This document shows, in pieces, positions 16,444-24,870 of a DNA stretch of 35,437 bases (position 1 is the first letter of the stretch; each line of letters opens with the position of its first letter). Below the pieces are notes generated by a model that was not told where the DNA came from, ran no database searches, and saw only the letters and a program-made list of their open reading frames with translations. Source of the DNA: an uncultured Clostridia bacterium (GTDB lineage: Bacteria > Bacillota > Clostridia > TANB77 > CAG-465); the NCBI GenBank assembly GCA_934162655.1, contig CAKPJL010000007.1, positions 1 to 35,437 of the forward strand, in the 5' to 3' direction. The position numbers were made by a program, and so were the translations under genes.

Positions 16444-16488
16444 TAATAATAACCCTAATTATTATTTGCATAATTAGAGCTATTATTA
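16444..16488 (-). other. 18-bp stem-loop after spoIIIAH
   Basis: The arms 16444-16461 and 16471-16488 pair over all 18 positions in minus-strand RNA, counting two G-U pairs. In plus-strand RNA those two positions would be A-C mismatches, so the structure favours the minus transcript. It begins about 15 bases after the spoIIIAH stop and no T-run follows. It probably marks the end of the spoIIIA mRNA or limits read-through into the pilus operon. Confidence 0.6.
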
Positions 16489-16503
16489 TTCATATTATTA
16501 TTT

Positions 16504-17112
16504 TTATTTATTTTCACATGTTATGCTAATTTTTGACGCATCTACTCCTAATTGGTCAACAATTATTTGATTAATTTTTGCCATTAAATCTTCTTTAACT
16601 TCAAATTTAGATTTTATTACTACATTTATATTATCGTTTCCAGATGGAATTATTACAATATCTTCAATTCCTTTTGATTTTATTACATTTTCTACCATAG
16701 AAATTAAATTTTTTTCCTCAATAATTTTATTTAATTTATCTTGATATTCATTTACTTTTTCAGGGGTCGTATTTGAACCCGATATTACCTTATTATAACT
16801 ATCCATTAACTCTGAATACATATTATCTCTGTCATATCTAAAAACAGATATGCTATCATTTTTTTCTACTTGTTCTTCTTCTAATACTTCCTTGCTATCT
16901 TTTTCATAAGAAACACTGCTAGATGCAGAGCCATCGTCATTTTCATATATACTAACATTATCATATAAAAAGCCATCTTTTGAATTTACATATACTGTTT
17001 GACCTAAATTCTGTTCTCTTAGTGGATCATACTTATAATTAATATATCCAGCTATTACAAGCATTAATATAAGTGAAAAAATAGCAACTTTGCTTTTTTT
17101 TAAAATAGTCAT
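16504..17112 (-). CDS. spoIIIAH: Stage III sporulation protein AH
   Basis: Mother-cell protein whose ring-forming domain pairs with forespore SpoIIQ to build the channel across the engulfing membranes. The start is at ATG 17112 (MTILKKSKVAIF), preceded by AAAGGAGG; longer versions would overlap spoIIIAG. The 202-aa product has a membrane helix (about 9-26), the typical LGQTVYVNSKDG segment after it, a charged middle, and a C-terminal YscJ/FliF-like domain with VVIKSKFEVKEDLMAKINQI and VDASKISITCENK. It is the last gene of the operon, 10 bases after spoIIIAG. In this cluster the pilus operon follows. Confidence 0.9.
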   Translation of the reverse strand: MTILKKSKVAIFSLILMLVIAGYINYKYDPLREQNLGQTVYVNSKDGFLYDNVSIYENDDGSASSSVSYEKDSKEVLEEEQVEKNDSISVFRYDRDNMYSELMDSYNKVISGSNTTPEKVNEYQDKLNKIIEEKNLISMVENVIKSKGIEDIVIIPSGNDNINVVIKSKFEVKEDLMAKINQIIVDQLGVDASKISITCENK

Positions 17113-17122
17113 ACTACCTCCT

Positions 17123-17656
17123 TTACTCTTTTTCAAATACTTGAACTTTATGAACTGGAATTCCCGTACAAGTAGCAACTGCATTTGCAATTTTTGATTT
17201 CATCTCTACTGTGTTTGCACCTTTTGCAACAACAATTGCTCCCTCAACTGTTGGCAAACTACTTGTTGCAATAACTGCTACTTTATCCCCGCTCTCTTCA
17301 TTATATGCAACATTTTTTTCCGTAGTAGTTTGATTTTGATTTATAGTTTCTTTTGTGTTATATATTGGAGTGCTACTACCATTATTACTATAAGTAAGTG
17401 CAATAGAAACATCACTAATACCTGCAATTTGTGAAAGAATATTTGATAATTTTTCTTCTATATCAGATTTAACATCGTTATTTTTCATTTCAACCGATGT
17501 ATTTTGGCTAATAGTTTGTACAACTTTGTCTTCTTTTTTTAAAATCATATTGCAAGAATATAAAAGCACTGCTGCAATTACAGCCAAAAACACTAATCCT
17601 TCGATTTTTTTATTTTTATCTTTTGATATATTTTTTAAAGTTTCTAAATAATTCAT
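17123..17656 (-). CDS. spoIIIAG: Stage III sporulation protein AG
   Basis: Ring-forming component of the SpoIIIA-SpoIIQ feeding channel. The 177-aa protein has a short cytoplasmic N-terminus, one membrane helix (about 19-36, LVFLAVIAAVLLYSCNMIL), and the family's domain: DIEEKLSNILSQIAGISDVSIALTY, a Thr/Asn/Gln-rich loop, VAVIATSSLPTVEGAIVVAKGA, and an ending in VHKVQVFEK. GAGGTG lies seven bases before the ATG. It follows spoIIIAF by two bases, indicating tight coupling. No deviations seen. Confidence 0.93.
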   Translation of the reverse strand: MNYLETLKNISKDKNKKIEGLVFLAVIAAVLLYSCNMILKKEDKVVQTISQNTSVEMKNNDVKSDIEEKLSNILSQIAGISDVSIALTYSNNGSSTPIYNTKETINQNQTTTEKNVAYNEESGDKVAVIATSSLPTVEGAIVVAKGANTVEMKSKIANAVATCTGIPVHKVQVFEKE

Positions 17657-17658
17657 TT

Positions 17659-18165
17659 CTACACCTCTTCTATAATAACATTTTCATTAGATATACCATA
17701 ATTTTCCTTTATAATTCCAAAAATTGTATTCATATTTAGATTACTATTATTTTGTTTTAATATTTTAATATTTATTTTTTGAATTGTATATTTATCATCT
17801 AAAATTACACTTACCATTTCAGATTTTATCCCGTGATCTAGCAGCTTGGATTTTAAATCATCTTTTATTTTTTTGGTCATTTCACTTTTTATGTTATTAT
17901 CAATATTATTTTTTCCATCCTTTAAACTTGCATCATTTGAAGTTGTCAAATCTATATTATTTAGAACATCAATTGTAGCATCTTCTATGCTATTTAATGA
18001 GATCTTATTTGCAAAAGGTAACATTAATGCAATTAAAGTAACCACACCAATTAATGAGTATATATATTTTTTTAATTTCGTGTTTGGTACTACCATTTGA
18101 ATAAAGGTAAAAAATATGCCAACGCATAAAATAGTAGCAATCCAATTTTTTAAAATATCTATCAT
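17659..18165 (-). CDS. spoIIIAF: Stage III sporulation protein AF
   Basis: The 168-aa protein has two N-terminal membrane helices (about 6-27 and 33-50), separated by a short turn with PNTKLKKYI, the conserved feature of SpoIIIAF, and then a soluble domain with a predicted coiled region (EMTKKIKDDLKSKLLDHGIK) and an ending NVIIEEV. It is part of the mother-cell SpoIIIA complex needed for forespore activity after engulfment. It is preceded by GGAGAAAAAG and sits 20 bases after spoIIIAE. Confidence 0.92.
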   Translation of the reverse strand: MIDILKNWIATILCVGIFFTFIQMVVPNTKLKKYIYSLIGVVTLIALMLPFANKISLNSIEDATIDVLNNIDLTTSNDASLKDGKNNIDNNIKSEMTKKIKDDLKSKLLDHGIKSEMVSVILDDKYTIQKINIKILKQNNSNLNMNTIFGIIKENYGISNENVIIEEV

Positions 18166-18185
18166 ACCTTTTTCTCCTTCGTTTT

Positions 18186-19353
18186 TTAAGTTATTTTACT
18201 ACATAAATTTATTATAATACCAGTTGATATTATAAATAAGATATCTACTCCTATTAAAATTCCAAGTATTGTTTTATATGTATCAACAAATCCTTCCAGA
18301 AATTTAATTATTTTTTTCTCTCCACATATAGGTTCGCATATTGCACTAAGAATTACATACACTATAAAAATACTAAGTATTTTTAGTACGGGTCCTAAAG
18401 ACACTATAAGAATTGTTATAATACCAATTACTCCACCCGCCTTTCCTATAATTTTAGCAGATCCTATAACTGCTTCCAAACTGTCTGAAAAGAATTTACC
18501 AACAACAGGTATAAAATTTGAAACAGCAGCCTGAGTAACATCTACACTAAGAGAATCTATGGAACTAGTAAGACTTGTTTCTAATGACAGTATACCAAGA
18601 AACAAAGTTAACACTACACCAACTATCCAGATTACAGCTTTATTAAATGTTTTACTAAGTTTCGAAAATTCTAAATTATCAGACATTGAAGATACAATAT
18701 TTAAAGCAACTGAAATGCTAAGTATAGGAACTACTACATATGTAATTATAAAACCTATTAAACTTGATATAAAAAGTAACATTGGTTGTATTATTCCCGT
18801 ACTTGTAATTGCACCTGTACCAATTAAGATAGCAATAACAAATGGCGAAACTATTTGCATTAATTTAGATAAAGTATCGGTTGTTGATGTGAAAAGTTCT
18901 AGTGTATCTTTAAATGTAGTAATAGATATAGTTGCGATAGCTACAAAGCATACCAAATAGACAATATTTGTTATCTCACTTTTTTTATCAAGAGATATAG
19001 CAGAAAGTATAGCCATAATAATAACTATAAAAAATATAAATACTGCACCCTTTATACTAGAAAAAAACTCTCTTAATAATATAGATACTATGTTAGTTAG
19101 CAAATTGTTAAATCCTATTCCTTTTCCGCTTAGTAGTTCTTTTGATAAATTATCAATATTTATACTATCTATATCTAAATCTTTTATACATCCATTTATT
19201 TCCTCTATATATGCATCAAGTCCAAAACTTTTAGATACCTCATCTAGTGTACTTGTTGTTTCTACTTCCTCTGCAAGTATAGTGTTAAATGCTATACCGT
19301 ATAAAAAATAAACATATAAACAAAAATGTAACCTTTATAAATTTTATTTTCAT
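18186..19353 (-). CDS. spoIIIAE: Stage III sporulation protein AE (apparent one-base frameshift near the N-terminus)
   Basis: Multi-spanning membrane component of the SpoIIIA channel. The expected ATG is at 19353, two bases after the spoIIIAD stop, and encodes a signal peptide MKIKFIKVTFLFICLF. The frame then breaks at a T6 run on the minus strand (19303-19308 on plus). Removing one T gives LYGIAFNTILA, a normal signal-peptide end, followed by EEVETTSTLDEV and the rest of a 388-aa SpoIIIAE. Without it the long frame has no ATG or GTG and only a TTG at 19103, which would lose the signal peptide and about 80 residues. The body has at least six hydrophobic helices and typical motifs such as SFIPVVGKFFSDSLEAVIGSA. 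Either an assembly error or a true mutation. Confidence 0.85.
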
Positions 19354-19355
19354 AT

Positions 19356-19739
19356 TTACACCAACTGTGATATAAGACTAATTAAACAATTAAACACCGG
19401 TAAAGAAAGAGCGACCACCATTATTTTGCCTGCAAGTTCTAATTTTGTTGAAATGGCACTTTGTCCTGCATCCATGCAGATATTTTTTCCAAATTCAACT
19501 AAATATGCTATACCAGTTACTTTAAGTATTATTATCAAAAAATTAGAATTTATTGAAGATTTATTTACCAAATCATATAACATGTTAAGCACTGGGTTAA
19601 TCTTTTCCATAGCAAAAATTAGAATTAATACTCCTGCAACAATTGATAAAATAAGTGCAAATTCTTTTTTTTCTTCTTTTAGTATAACAATTAGTATAGC
19701 AGAAAATATTGAAAAACCAACTACTTTTATTATCTCCAT
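19356..19739 (-). CDS. spoIIIAD: Stage III sporulation protein AD
   Basis: A 127-aa integral membrane protein with four hydrophobic segments, starting MEIIKVVGFSIFSAILIVILK and including EFGKNICMDAGQSAISTKLELAGK, which is highly characteristic of SpoIIIAD. It is a membrane part of the mother-cell channel complex. GGTGG precedes the ATG, which is eight bases after spoIIIAC. Its end contains GGTG, which probably serves as the ribosome site for spoIIIAE two bases further on. Confidence 0.94.
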   Translation of the reverse strand: MEIIKVVGFSIFSAILIVILKEEKKEFALILSIVAGVLILIFAMEKINPVLNMLYDLVNKSSINSNFLIIILKVTGIAYLVEFGKNICMDAGQSAISTKLELAGKIMVVALSLPVFNCLISLISQLV

Positions 19740-19747
19740 AAAACCAC

Positions 19748-19942
19748 CTATAACTTAAATACTGTTCTTACTGTTTCAAATAAATTATTTATTTGTGTAA
19801 TAACTAGCATAAGCACAATCACTATTCCTGTAAGTGTAGTCATCATCGCCTGATCTTCGCGTCCAGCTTTTGTTAACACTTGATTTAATACTGCAACTAA
19901 TATTCCAATACCTGCTATTTTAAATAATAAATCTATATCCAT
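19748..19942 (-). CDS. spoIIIAC: Stage III sporulation protein AC
   Basis: A 64-aa protein with two membrane helices, MDIDLLFKIAGIGILVAVL and a second from about residue 35. The loop VLTKAGREDQAMMTTLTGIV is the family hallmark. The length is normal for SpoIIIAC. AAGGAG lies upstream of the ATG. It lies between spoIIIAB (12 bases) and spoIIIAD (8 bases). Confidence 0.95.
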   Translation of the reverse strand: MDIDLLFKIAGIGILVAVLNQVLTKAGREDQAMMTTLTGIVIVLMLVITQINNLFETVRTVFKL

Positions 19943-19954
19943 AAATTTTTCTCC

Positions 19955-20473
19955 TTATATTAAAACTATTACAATCATAACACCTGCTATTGTTCCAACT
20001 ACCCTATAAAGTTTAGAATTTTTATTTTTATAATTTAATGCTTCTTCGATTTGTGAATTAATTATCTGTTTTGCATTTTCAAGAATATTTATTTGTGAAT
20101 CTACATCACTTCTCCCTAAATTTTTTAGCGTAGAAATAATTATATTTTTATCATAGCTTGTTAACTCTTTAATAGTTTCTATATTTTTTATAATACTTTT
20201 ATCTGTATACTCATAATTATCAAATTCTAAAATATCTACAACTATTTGACCTATACTTATATTTAAATCAGACTTTAATTTCTGCCTTGAAATTTCATAT
20301 GCATTTGGAAGAATACTTAGATTATACTTTATTTCATTTTCAACTAAATTAAAAAATGTAACACATTCTCTTAGTGTCTCCTCTCTTTTTCTTAACTTAG
20401 TTGCAAAGGTATACCCTATATATGTTGTTGTAATTACTATTATTATAGAAAGTATTAATTTAAATACAAGCAT
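19955..20473 (-). CDS. spoIIIAB: Stage III sporulation protein AB
   Basis: The start is at ATG 20473 (MLVFKLILS), nine bases after AAGGAGG. The gene overlaps spoIIIAA by 14 bases, and the ribosome site lies inside spoIIIAA. The 172-aa protein has a membrane helix at each end and a soluble helical region between them, with FATKLRKREETLRECVTFFNLVENEI, typical of SpoIIIAB. The family is structurally related to GspF/PilC platform domains of secretion systems. It is thought to anchor the SpoIIIAA ATPase to the channel. Confidence 0.93.
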   Translation of the reverse strand: MLVFKLILSIIIVITTTYIGYTFATKLRKREETLRECVTFFNLVENEIKYNLSILPNAYEISRQKLKSDLNISIGQIVVDILEFDNYEYTDKSIIKNIETIKELTSYDKNIIISTLKNLGRSDVDSQINILENAKQIINSQIEEALNYKNKNSKLYRVVGTIAGVMIVIVLI

Positions 20474-21380
20474 TAATTTTTTCCTCCTTATCAATTATTT
20501 TTATATCAGCAATTGTACCAATACCACCTTTGTTAGATAAAACTATTATGCAATCAAATATTCTTTCATCTATTAATTTTAATATATCTTCTCTTTTGTA
20601 TAAATCATATACACTACTTGCATGCATAGTAAATATTAAAGCTACACCACTAAGTGATGCTTCTTTTATAGCATCTATATCTTTTTTACTTCCAATTTCA
20701 TCAGTTGAAATAATATCAAGTCCCATTGACCTTACACACATCTTTATTCCAATATCTTTTGGGCAATTTGATATAATATCTGTCCTAAGCCCTAAATCGA
20801 GGGAAGCTTTTCCATTATATACAGCTCCAATTTCTCCTCTCTCATCTATTACACCAATATTTTTTCCAGTAAAGTTATATTTTTCAACTCCGTTGCTAAG
20901 TTGTCTTATTAAATCTCTTAATATGGTTGTTTTTCCACATCCAGGGGGAGATACAATAAGAGTATTTCTAATTTCGTTATTTTTATTTATAACATATGGC
21001 AATATTTTAGTGGCAGCACCAATAATTTCATTTGCTATTCTTACATTCATGCTATTAATATTTTTTATATTTTTTATTTTCCCATCACTTATTACAACTT
21101 CGCCACATACTCCGATTCTATGTCCACCTTGTATTACAACAAATCCACTATTTATATCATTTTGTATTGCATAAATAGAATTTTTTGATATATTAACAAG
21201 TATATTTAGCAAATCATCTATTTTAGGGACATAATTTAGAATAACTTCCGTATTATGAAATATAACAATAACCCTTTTATACGCCCTAATTCTTATCTCC
21301 TTTATTTTATCACTTACATTTAGGCTATTTATTTCTTTTGCAAGTTCTTGTGGAAAATATCTTATAACTTCATTTAACAT
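20460..21380 (-). CDS. spoIIIAA: Stage III sporulation protein AA, secretion-type ATPase
   Basis: AAA-type ATPase of the SpoIIIA channel, related to type II secretion and type IV pilus ATPases. The 306-aa protein carries IREIRIRAYK-like early motifs (KIKEIRIRAYKRV), QGGHRIGVCGEVV (about 84-97), Walker A SPPGCGKTT (about 144-152), VIDERGEIGAV, and Walker B GLDIISTDEIGSKKD. AAAGGTG lies just before the ATG. It is the first gene of the operon. The 195 bases upstream hold a sigma-A-like promoter and a terminator hairpin but no convincing sigma-E promoter that I could see. Confidence 0.95.
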   Translation of the reverse strand: MLNEVIRYFPQELAKEINSLNVSDKIKEIRIRAYKRVIVIFHNTEVILNYVPKIDDLLNILVNISKNSIYAIQNDINSGFVVIQGGHRIGVCGEVVISDGKIKNIKNINSMNVRIANEIIGAATKILPYVINKNNEIRNTLIVSPPGCGKTTILRDLIRQLSNGVEKYNFTGKNIGVIDERGEIGAVYNGKASLDLGLRTDIISNCPKDIGIKMCVRSMGLDIISTDEIGSKKDIDAIKEASLSGVALIFTMHASSVYDLYKREDILKLIDERIFDCIIVLSNKGGIGTIADIKIIDKEEKINACI

Positions 21381-21451
21381 ACACTCACCTTTGATATAAG
21401 TTATACTATATAAAATAACAATAAATTGTAGAAATGTATCATTTAAGTAGC

Positions 21452-21488
21452 AAAAAAAACAACTACTTTTATCGAAAGTAGTTGTTTT
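21452..21488 (-). terminator. Rho-independent terminator between the SNF2 gene and spoIIIA
   Basis: A 14-bp perfect stem (21456-21469 with 21475-21488) with a 5-base loop is followed on the minus strand by an uninterrupted T8. It would end the SNF2 gene transcript. It also lies just downstream of a separate predicted promoter (21504-21532), so it could act as a leader attenuator for spoIIIA. Confidence 0.9.
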
Positions 21489-21503
21489 ATAATAAATATC
21501 TAC

Positions 21504-21532
21504 ATTTTAAATATTTTCCATATTCTTGTCAA
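21504..21532 (-). promoter_or_regulatory. Predicted sigma-A promoter upstream of a terminator hairpin
   Basis: On the minus strand a consensus -35 TTGACA (21527-21532) is followed after 17 bases by TAAAAT (21504-21509). The start site near 21497 would give a transcript of about 45-50 bases ending in the hairpin at 21452-21488, or read-through into spoIIIAA. Confidence 0.55.
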
Positions 21533-21576
21533 GCATATAAGAAAATATAACAATAAAATAATTTACATATTTTTAA

Positions 21577-24500
21577 TTAATCAGAAAATAATTTTAGTAT
21601 ATCTTCTTTTGACATCTTAGTTATGAAATTTTCTCCTTTTTGTATAACTTTATCAAACAAATCTTTTTTAGAATTTTGTATTTCTTGAATCTTTTCTTCT
21701 ATTGAATTTTTAGTTATGTATTTAAATACTTGCACATTATTTTTTTGCCCTATTCTATATGCTCTATCAGTAGCCTGATTTTCAACAGATAAGTTCCACC
21801 AAGGATCAAAGTGCATTACCATATCTGCACCAATTAAATTAAGTCCTGTTCCACCGGCTTTTAATGAAACCAAAAATACTTTTACATCACTGAATTTATT
21901 AAATTTTTCTACTAAGTCCAACCTTTTATAAGATTTTGTGCTACCAGTTAGCTTGTAATATTTAATTCCTTCTTTATTTAACTTTTCCTCGATTAATTCG
22001 AGCATAGATGTAAAACCAGAAAAAAGTAATATTTTGTGTCCAGATGAAATAGCGTCTTTTAACACATCTATGCATTGTTCCAATTTTGAGCTTTCACCTG
22101 AATAGTTATCTAAAAAAAGCGAAGGATGACAACATATTTGTCTTAGTCTTGTAATTAGTGCAAGTATTTTTATCTTACTTTTTTCAAAGCCTTCACTTTT
22201 TATCTCTTCATCTAGCTGTTTTTTTGCCTCATAAAGATACGCTAGATAAACTCTCTTTTGTTCTTCGTTCATTTCATTATACATTATTGTTTCAGTTTTA
22301 TTTGGTAAATCATCTAAAACATCTTTTTTTACTCTCCTTAAGATGAATGGAGCTATCATCTCCTTTAATTTTTCTGAGTTCTCTTTTTCATCTCTTAACA
22401 TAACACTTTCAAATTTATCTCTAAATTTTTGATAAGAATATAAATATCCAGGCATTATAAAATCAAATATTGACCATAACTCTGACAAAGAATTTTCAAG
22501 TGGTGTACCTGTAAGAGCAAATCTATGTTTTCCTCTTAGCTCTTTTAGTGCCTTTGAATTTTTAGTTGTACTATTTTTTATATACTGTGCCTCATCTGCA
22601 ACGATATAGTAGAAATTATATTCCTTATAAAGTTGAATATCTCTTTTTAATATATCATAAGAGGTTATTATCACATCATAACTATTTATTTTTTTTATTA
22701 GCTCTTCTCTTGCTTTTGTATTGCCAGAAATAACTAAAACTTTTATGTCTTTTGCAAATTTTTCAAATTCTTTTTGCCAATTTAAATATAGTGAACTTGG
22801 ACATACTATTATAGATGTATTATTTTTACTATTTAGATTACTAAGAATTAAAGTAATTATTTGAATAGTTTTTCCAAGCCCCATATCATCTGCAAGTATT
22901 CCTCCAAAATTATATTTTTCTAACATTTTTAGCCAGTTAAATCCTGTTATTTGGTAATTTCTTAGAGTTGCATTAAGTCTTTTTGGAATACTAAAATTTA
23001 TATTACTAGAATTAGTTATATCGTTTACTATCTTCTTAAATTCATCATCTACACTTGCAATTATATTTTTATTCTCTTGAAAGACACTATTAATATAAAG
23101 TGCTCTATATTTTTCTAGTTTTACTTTTCCACTTGCAAGTTCTTTAGGTGCAATATCTAGCTGTTTTGATAAATTAATCATAGAATTTATAGCAGGTGAT
23201 GATAAATCTATAAAATTCCCATCTTTTAATCTATAATATTTCTTCTTTACATTATAACTATAAAAAATCTCTTTAATTTGCTTCTCATCTAGTCCCATAT
23301 TATCAAATTCCATATCTAACAACTCACTAGAAGCACTAACTTGAAACTTCATAGTAGATGGACTTAATATTTGTTTATTTTTAAACTTGTCTGTTACATT
23401 TACCTCACATTTTTCTATCAAACTGTTTATTCCACTTCTTAAGAAATTATAATTTTTTTCTTCATCTATAATAATTAAACTGCTATTTTTTAAATCTATC
23501 TGAAATCCAAGTTCCTCAAACAACCTATTATACTGCATTTCATCAAAAACATTAATGGATATTTTATTTTTACTGTCAAATGGATTAAAAACTAGTTTAC
23601 CATAATCATATTTAACATCACAAATTATATTTGATTTTTCATCAATATCAATATATACTTTTACTTTTAACTCATCTAATTTGTTTTTATCAATTATTGC
23701 CTGTTCACATTTAACACTACTATACTTTTCTATGTTAGGCAATACTGAATTAACAAGCGGCATTTCACTTTCTTTGTTTATTATTATGTCATTTTTTAAT
23801 TTTAGTTTTTCTTTAAGTATTGGTATAACATTACTTAAAAACCCATTACTACATCTATATATTATATTATCCATATACACATAAGAATATTTTAGACCAT
23901 CTATAATCTTATATGTTTCTAATACAACAATTTTATCTTTACTTGTTCCCACTCTTTCAATTAATATGTTAACTTTTGGATCTTCATCTAAAAATTTTAT
24001 TTTACCTAAATTTGAGTCAATTTCTTCATTTAAATAAATATTAAATAAATTATCAATTAGTATGTCACTAATTAATACACTTTTTTTATCATAGTATTTT
24101 CTGGTATGATAAATGCTATAAATTAATTTTTGGGATTTTTCATCAAAATTATTTATATTATGATTAAATGATAGAGCCTTACCATAGCTATAATTTTCTT
24201 TTGTATCAATTCTTTTTATCAAATCTAATATGTCTTTTACAACATAATATTTGTCTATTCCTATTTTAAAGTACATATAAAATTCTTCCTGGCTATAATA
24301 GGGTCTATTTAAAACTTGAATTACTGGTACTAAACTTACCTTCTTTGATAATTCTTCTTTCCCATCAATTTGTGCAATATAATAAGATACTATATCGCTT
24401 GTTTTTTGCTCATTTAACTCAGTTAGGAATTTTTTTGCAAACATTGGATGTAAATCCAAATAAGAACTAAATTTAGCCGTATCTAGCCCGTCATTTTCTT

Positions 24501-24861
24501 TTGAAACATTTTTTATATACTCATCAATAGATATATTTTTAGGAACAAAATTGTAATATTTTTCGTAGTCTGTATAAATATCAAATATACTTGCAATTAT
24601 ATGTTTGCAAATTATATTTTCATAATTACTACAATAAGGACAACTACACTTAGTAGTTATCCTATTATTTTTCTTAGATATATTTACCATATAATTTTTA
24701 GTTCCATGAACAACACATAAAATATCGTAGCTATGTTCATTTTCTATATTAACATTTTTAATATCAACTCTTGATGTTTCGAAATATTTTTTTCCTCTTG
24801 TTATTATTATACTGTCGGTACAATTTAATATTTTATTTATTTCATCTGAATTAATTAACAT
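21577..24861 (-). CDS. SWIM zinc-finger SNF2-family helicase
   Basis: A 1094-aa Swi2/Snf2 ATPase of the bacterial RapA/HepA-like group. A SWIM zinc finger is near the start (C72, C74, C85, H87). The middle part (about 130-600) holds the poorly conserved SNF2-associated region. The motor has motif I ILADDMGLGKTIQ, motif II DEAQ, motif III ALTGTPLENSLSELWS, and in the second RecA lobe LLFSGFTSMLELI, LKAGGTGLNLIGAD and ATDRAYRIGQ. In other bacteria such proteins act on nucleic acid complexes or RNA polymerase; the exact role of this subgroup is not known. TAGGAG precedes the ATG, nine bases after the GH18 gene, so the two are probably cotranscribed. Confidence 0.92.
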   Translation of the reverse strand: MLINSDEINKILNCTDSIIITRGKKYFETSRVDIKNVNIENEHSYDILCVVHGTKNYMVNISKKNNRITTKCSCPYCSNYENIICKHIIASIFDIYTDYEKYYNFVPKNISIDEYIKNVSKENDGLDTAKFSSYLDLHPMFAKKFLTELNEQKTSDIVSYYIAQIDGKEELSKKVSLVPVIQVLNRPYYSQEEFYMYFKIGIDKYYVVKDILDLIKRIDTKENYSYGKALSFNHNINNFDEKSQKLIYSIYHTRKYYDKKSVLISDILIDNLFNIYLNEEIDSNLGKIKFLDEDPKVNILIERVGTSKDKIVVLETYKIIDGLKYSYVYMDNIIYRCSNGFLSNVIPILKEKLKLKNDIIINKESEMPLVNSVLPNIEKYSSVKCEQAIIDKNKLDELKVKVYIDIDEKSNIICDVKYDYGKLVFNPFDSKNKISINVFDEMQYNRLFEELGFQIDLKNSSLIIIDEEKNYNFLRSGINSLIEKCEVNVTDKFKNKQILSPSTMKFQVSASSELLDMEFDNMGLDEKQIKEIFYSYNVKKKYYRLKDGNFIDLSSPAINSMINLSKQLDIAPKELASGKVKLEKYRALYINSVFQENKNIIASVDDEFKKIVNDITNSSNINFSIPKRLNATLRNYQITGFNWLKMLEKYNFGGILADDMGLGKTIQIITLILSNLNSKNNTSIIVCPSSLYLNWQKEFEKFAKDIKVLVISGNTKAREELIKKINSYDVIITSYDILKRDIQLYKEYNFYYIVADEAQYIKNSTTKNSKALKELRGKHRFALTGTPLENSLSELWSIFDFIMPGYLYSYQKFRDKFESVMLRDEKENSEKLKEMIAPFILRRVKKDVLDDLPNKTETIMYNEMNEEQKRVYLAYLYEAKKQLDEEIKSEGFEKSKIKILALITRLRQICCHPSLFLDNYSGESSKLEQCIDVLKDAISSGHKILLFSGFTSMLELIEEKLNKEGIKYYKLTGSTKSYKRLDLVEKFNKFSDVKVFLVSLKAGGTGLNLIGADMVMHFDPWWNLSVENQATDRAYRIGQKNNVQVFKYITKNSIEEKIQEIQNSKKDLFDKVIQKGENFITKMSKEDILKLFSD

Positions 24862-24870
24862 TTATATCTC

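Noticed and set aside
20530..21174. 214-codon plus-strand ORF opposite spoIIIAA
   Set aside because: The minus-strand frame encodes a clear SpoIIIAA with P-loop; the plus frame is a shadow without a ribosome site.
21381..21450. Sigma-E promoter ahead of spoIIIAA (GATACATT-like -10)
   Set aside because: No matching -35 at the right distance; too weak to annotate although such a promoter is expected biologically.
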